21,379 nt of DNA from Actinomycetes bacterium. Lineage in GTDB: Bacteria > Actinomycetota > Actinomycetes > S36-B12. The notes beneath the pieces are model-generated. The model was not told the origin of the DNA. It ran no database searches and was given only the letters and a program-made list of their open reading frames with translations. Made by a program: the position numbers and the translations under genes. Location: the NCBI GenBank assembly GCA_030425745.1, contig JAUHZW010000007.1, forward strand, positions 1-21,379. Direction: 5' to 3'. Below, in pieces: positions 21,017-21,379 of this stretch (its first letter is position 1; each line of letters begins with the position of its first letter).

Positions 21017-21379
21017 TCATGACCTGCCTGCCCATCCGCGTCGGTGCCAGAGGCCCTCCTCGGCGGTGAGGCCGGTGTCGTAGGTGGCGGGGCCGATCGC
21101 TTCGTCGAGCGGTGTGGCCGCTGGCGCTGGTGGCTGGTAGTTCTCGGGCGTGATGAACGACCCCGGTTCGGGTGGGTCGAGTGCGTGGATGGTCAGCCAC
21201 CATTCGACGGCGCGACGCTGGTGATGCTCGGGCATGCCGCGGTGGCGGCGGAGCATGTCGCGTAGCCCGGCGTTGATCGCGCCCTCGGCCTGGTTCGTGC
21301 TGGAGGAGATGCCGAGCCCGTCGTGGGCGGGGTCGAGGTAGGTGAACAGGTGGCCGCGCTGGGCGAGCTTGGCCAGCAG
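21017..21379 (-). CDS. IS1249-type transposase, C-terminal part (partial)
   Basis: The frame is open from the window edge to a TGA at 21017-21019, giving 120 residues. It begins LLAKLAQRGHLFTYLDP and contains SSSTNQAEGAINAGLRDMLRRHRGM, the conserved C-terminal 'TN..EG.IN..LRDMLRRHRG' block of IS1249-type (IS256-like DDE) transposases, then a RRAVEWWLTIHALDPPEPG segment and a less conserved proline-rich tail. The catalytic residues and the start lie beyond the window. The same frame stays open for 34 more codons after the TGA, down to a TAA at 20912-20914. Confidence 0.8.
   Translation of the reverse strand: MLAKLAQRGHLFTYLDPAHDGLGISSSTNQAEGAINAGLRDMLRRHRGMPEHHQRRAVEWWLTIHALDPPEPGSFITPENYQPPAPAATPLDEAIGPATYDTGLTAEEGLWHRRGWAGRS

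Noticed and set aside
20982..21203. 73-aa minus-strand frame ending in TLSVL
   Set aside because: Different frame from the conserved transposase block, which reads cleanly from the window edge to 21017.

Overview
The window comes from a high-GC Gram-positive actinobacterium, most likely of the order Micrococcales. The evidence is high GC throughout, many GTG starts, a mycoredoxin (mycothiol system), an actinobacterial UvrD2 helicase with a tetracysteine/HRDC tail, a UPF0182 protein, and several starts placed 6-7 nt after a TANNNT box, as in leaderless actinobacterial mRNAs. The species cannot be named from the sequence. As I remember the Mycobacterium tuberculosis Rv3193c-Rv3199c neighbourhood, it carries the same families (UPF0182, PDZ-Lon, Zincin_2, a hypothetical protein, an ABC1 protein, UvrD2, mycoredoxin, NudC), so most of the window is an old chromosomal core block with local insertions.

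Left part (1-9.4 kb): the tail of a probable NudC; mycoredoxin; a diacylglycerol-kinase-like lipid kinase; divergent uvrD2 followed by a VanZ-RDD membrane protein. A minus-strand run follows: M20 peptidase, an orphan RRE/E1-like (TOMM cyclodehydratase-type) protein, an ABC1/AarF kinase-like protein, and a SET-domain protein whose GTG start overlaps the ABC1 stop by 4 nt. The SET gene also overlaps the convergent VanZ-RDD gene by 52 bp.

Middle part (9.4-18.4 kb, all plus strand): a secreted septum-formation-like protein, a 52-aa zinc ribbon (DUF5679), a Zincin_2 metalloprotease overlapping a NUDIX hydrolase, then a ~600 bp non-coding stretch. That stretch holds a 26-bp tandem repeat, a cluster of DnaA-box-like 9-mers, a good promoter followed by a strongly folded candidate small RNA, and a second structured leader. 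Next come a small membrane protein, a PDZ/Lon-type (YlbL-like) protease, UPF0182 and a SAM methyltransferase, with three of the junctions in this part being 4-nt overlaps.

Right part (18.4-21.4 kb): a 19-bp tandem repeat array, a GlnR-box-like site, amtB and glnK (nitrogen uptake and its PII regulator), the ribosome-rescue hydrolase arfB, an initiator tRNA-fMet with a clear promoter and terminator, and the C-terminal part of an IS1249-type transposase running off the window edge.

No gene set here is a clear defence or secondary-metabolite system. The most interesting leads are the ABC1-SET gene pair within the RRE/E1-like cluster, the structured RNAs at 13.06-13.29 kb, the GlnR-type site upstream of an Amt with a Glu in the twin-His motif, and the two tandem repeat arrays.
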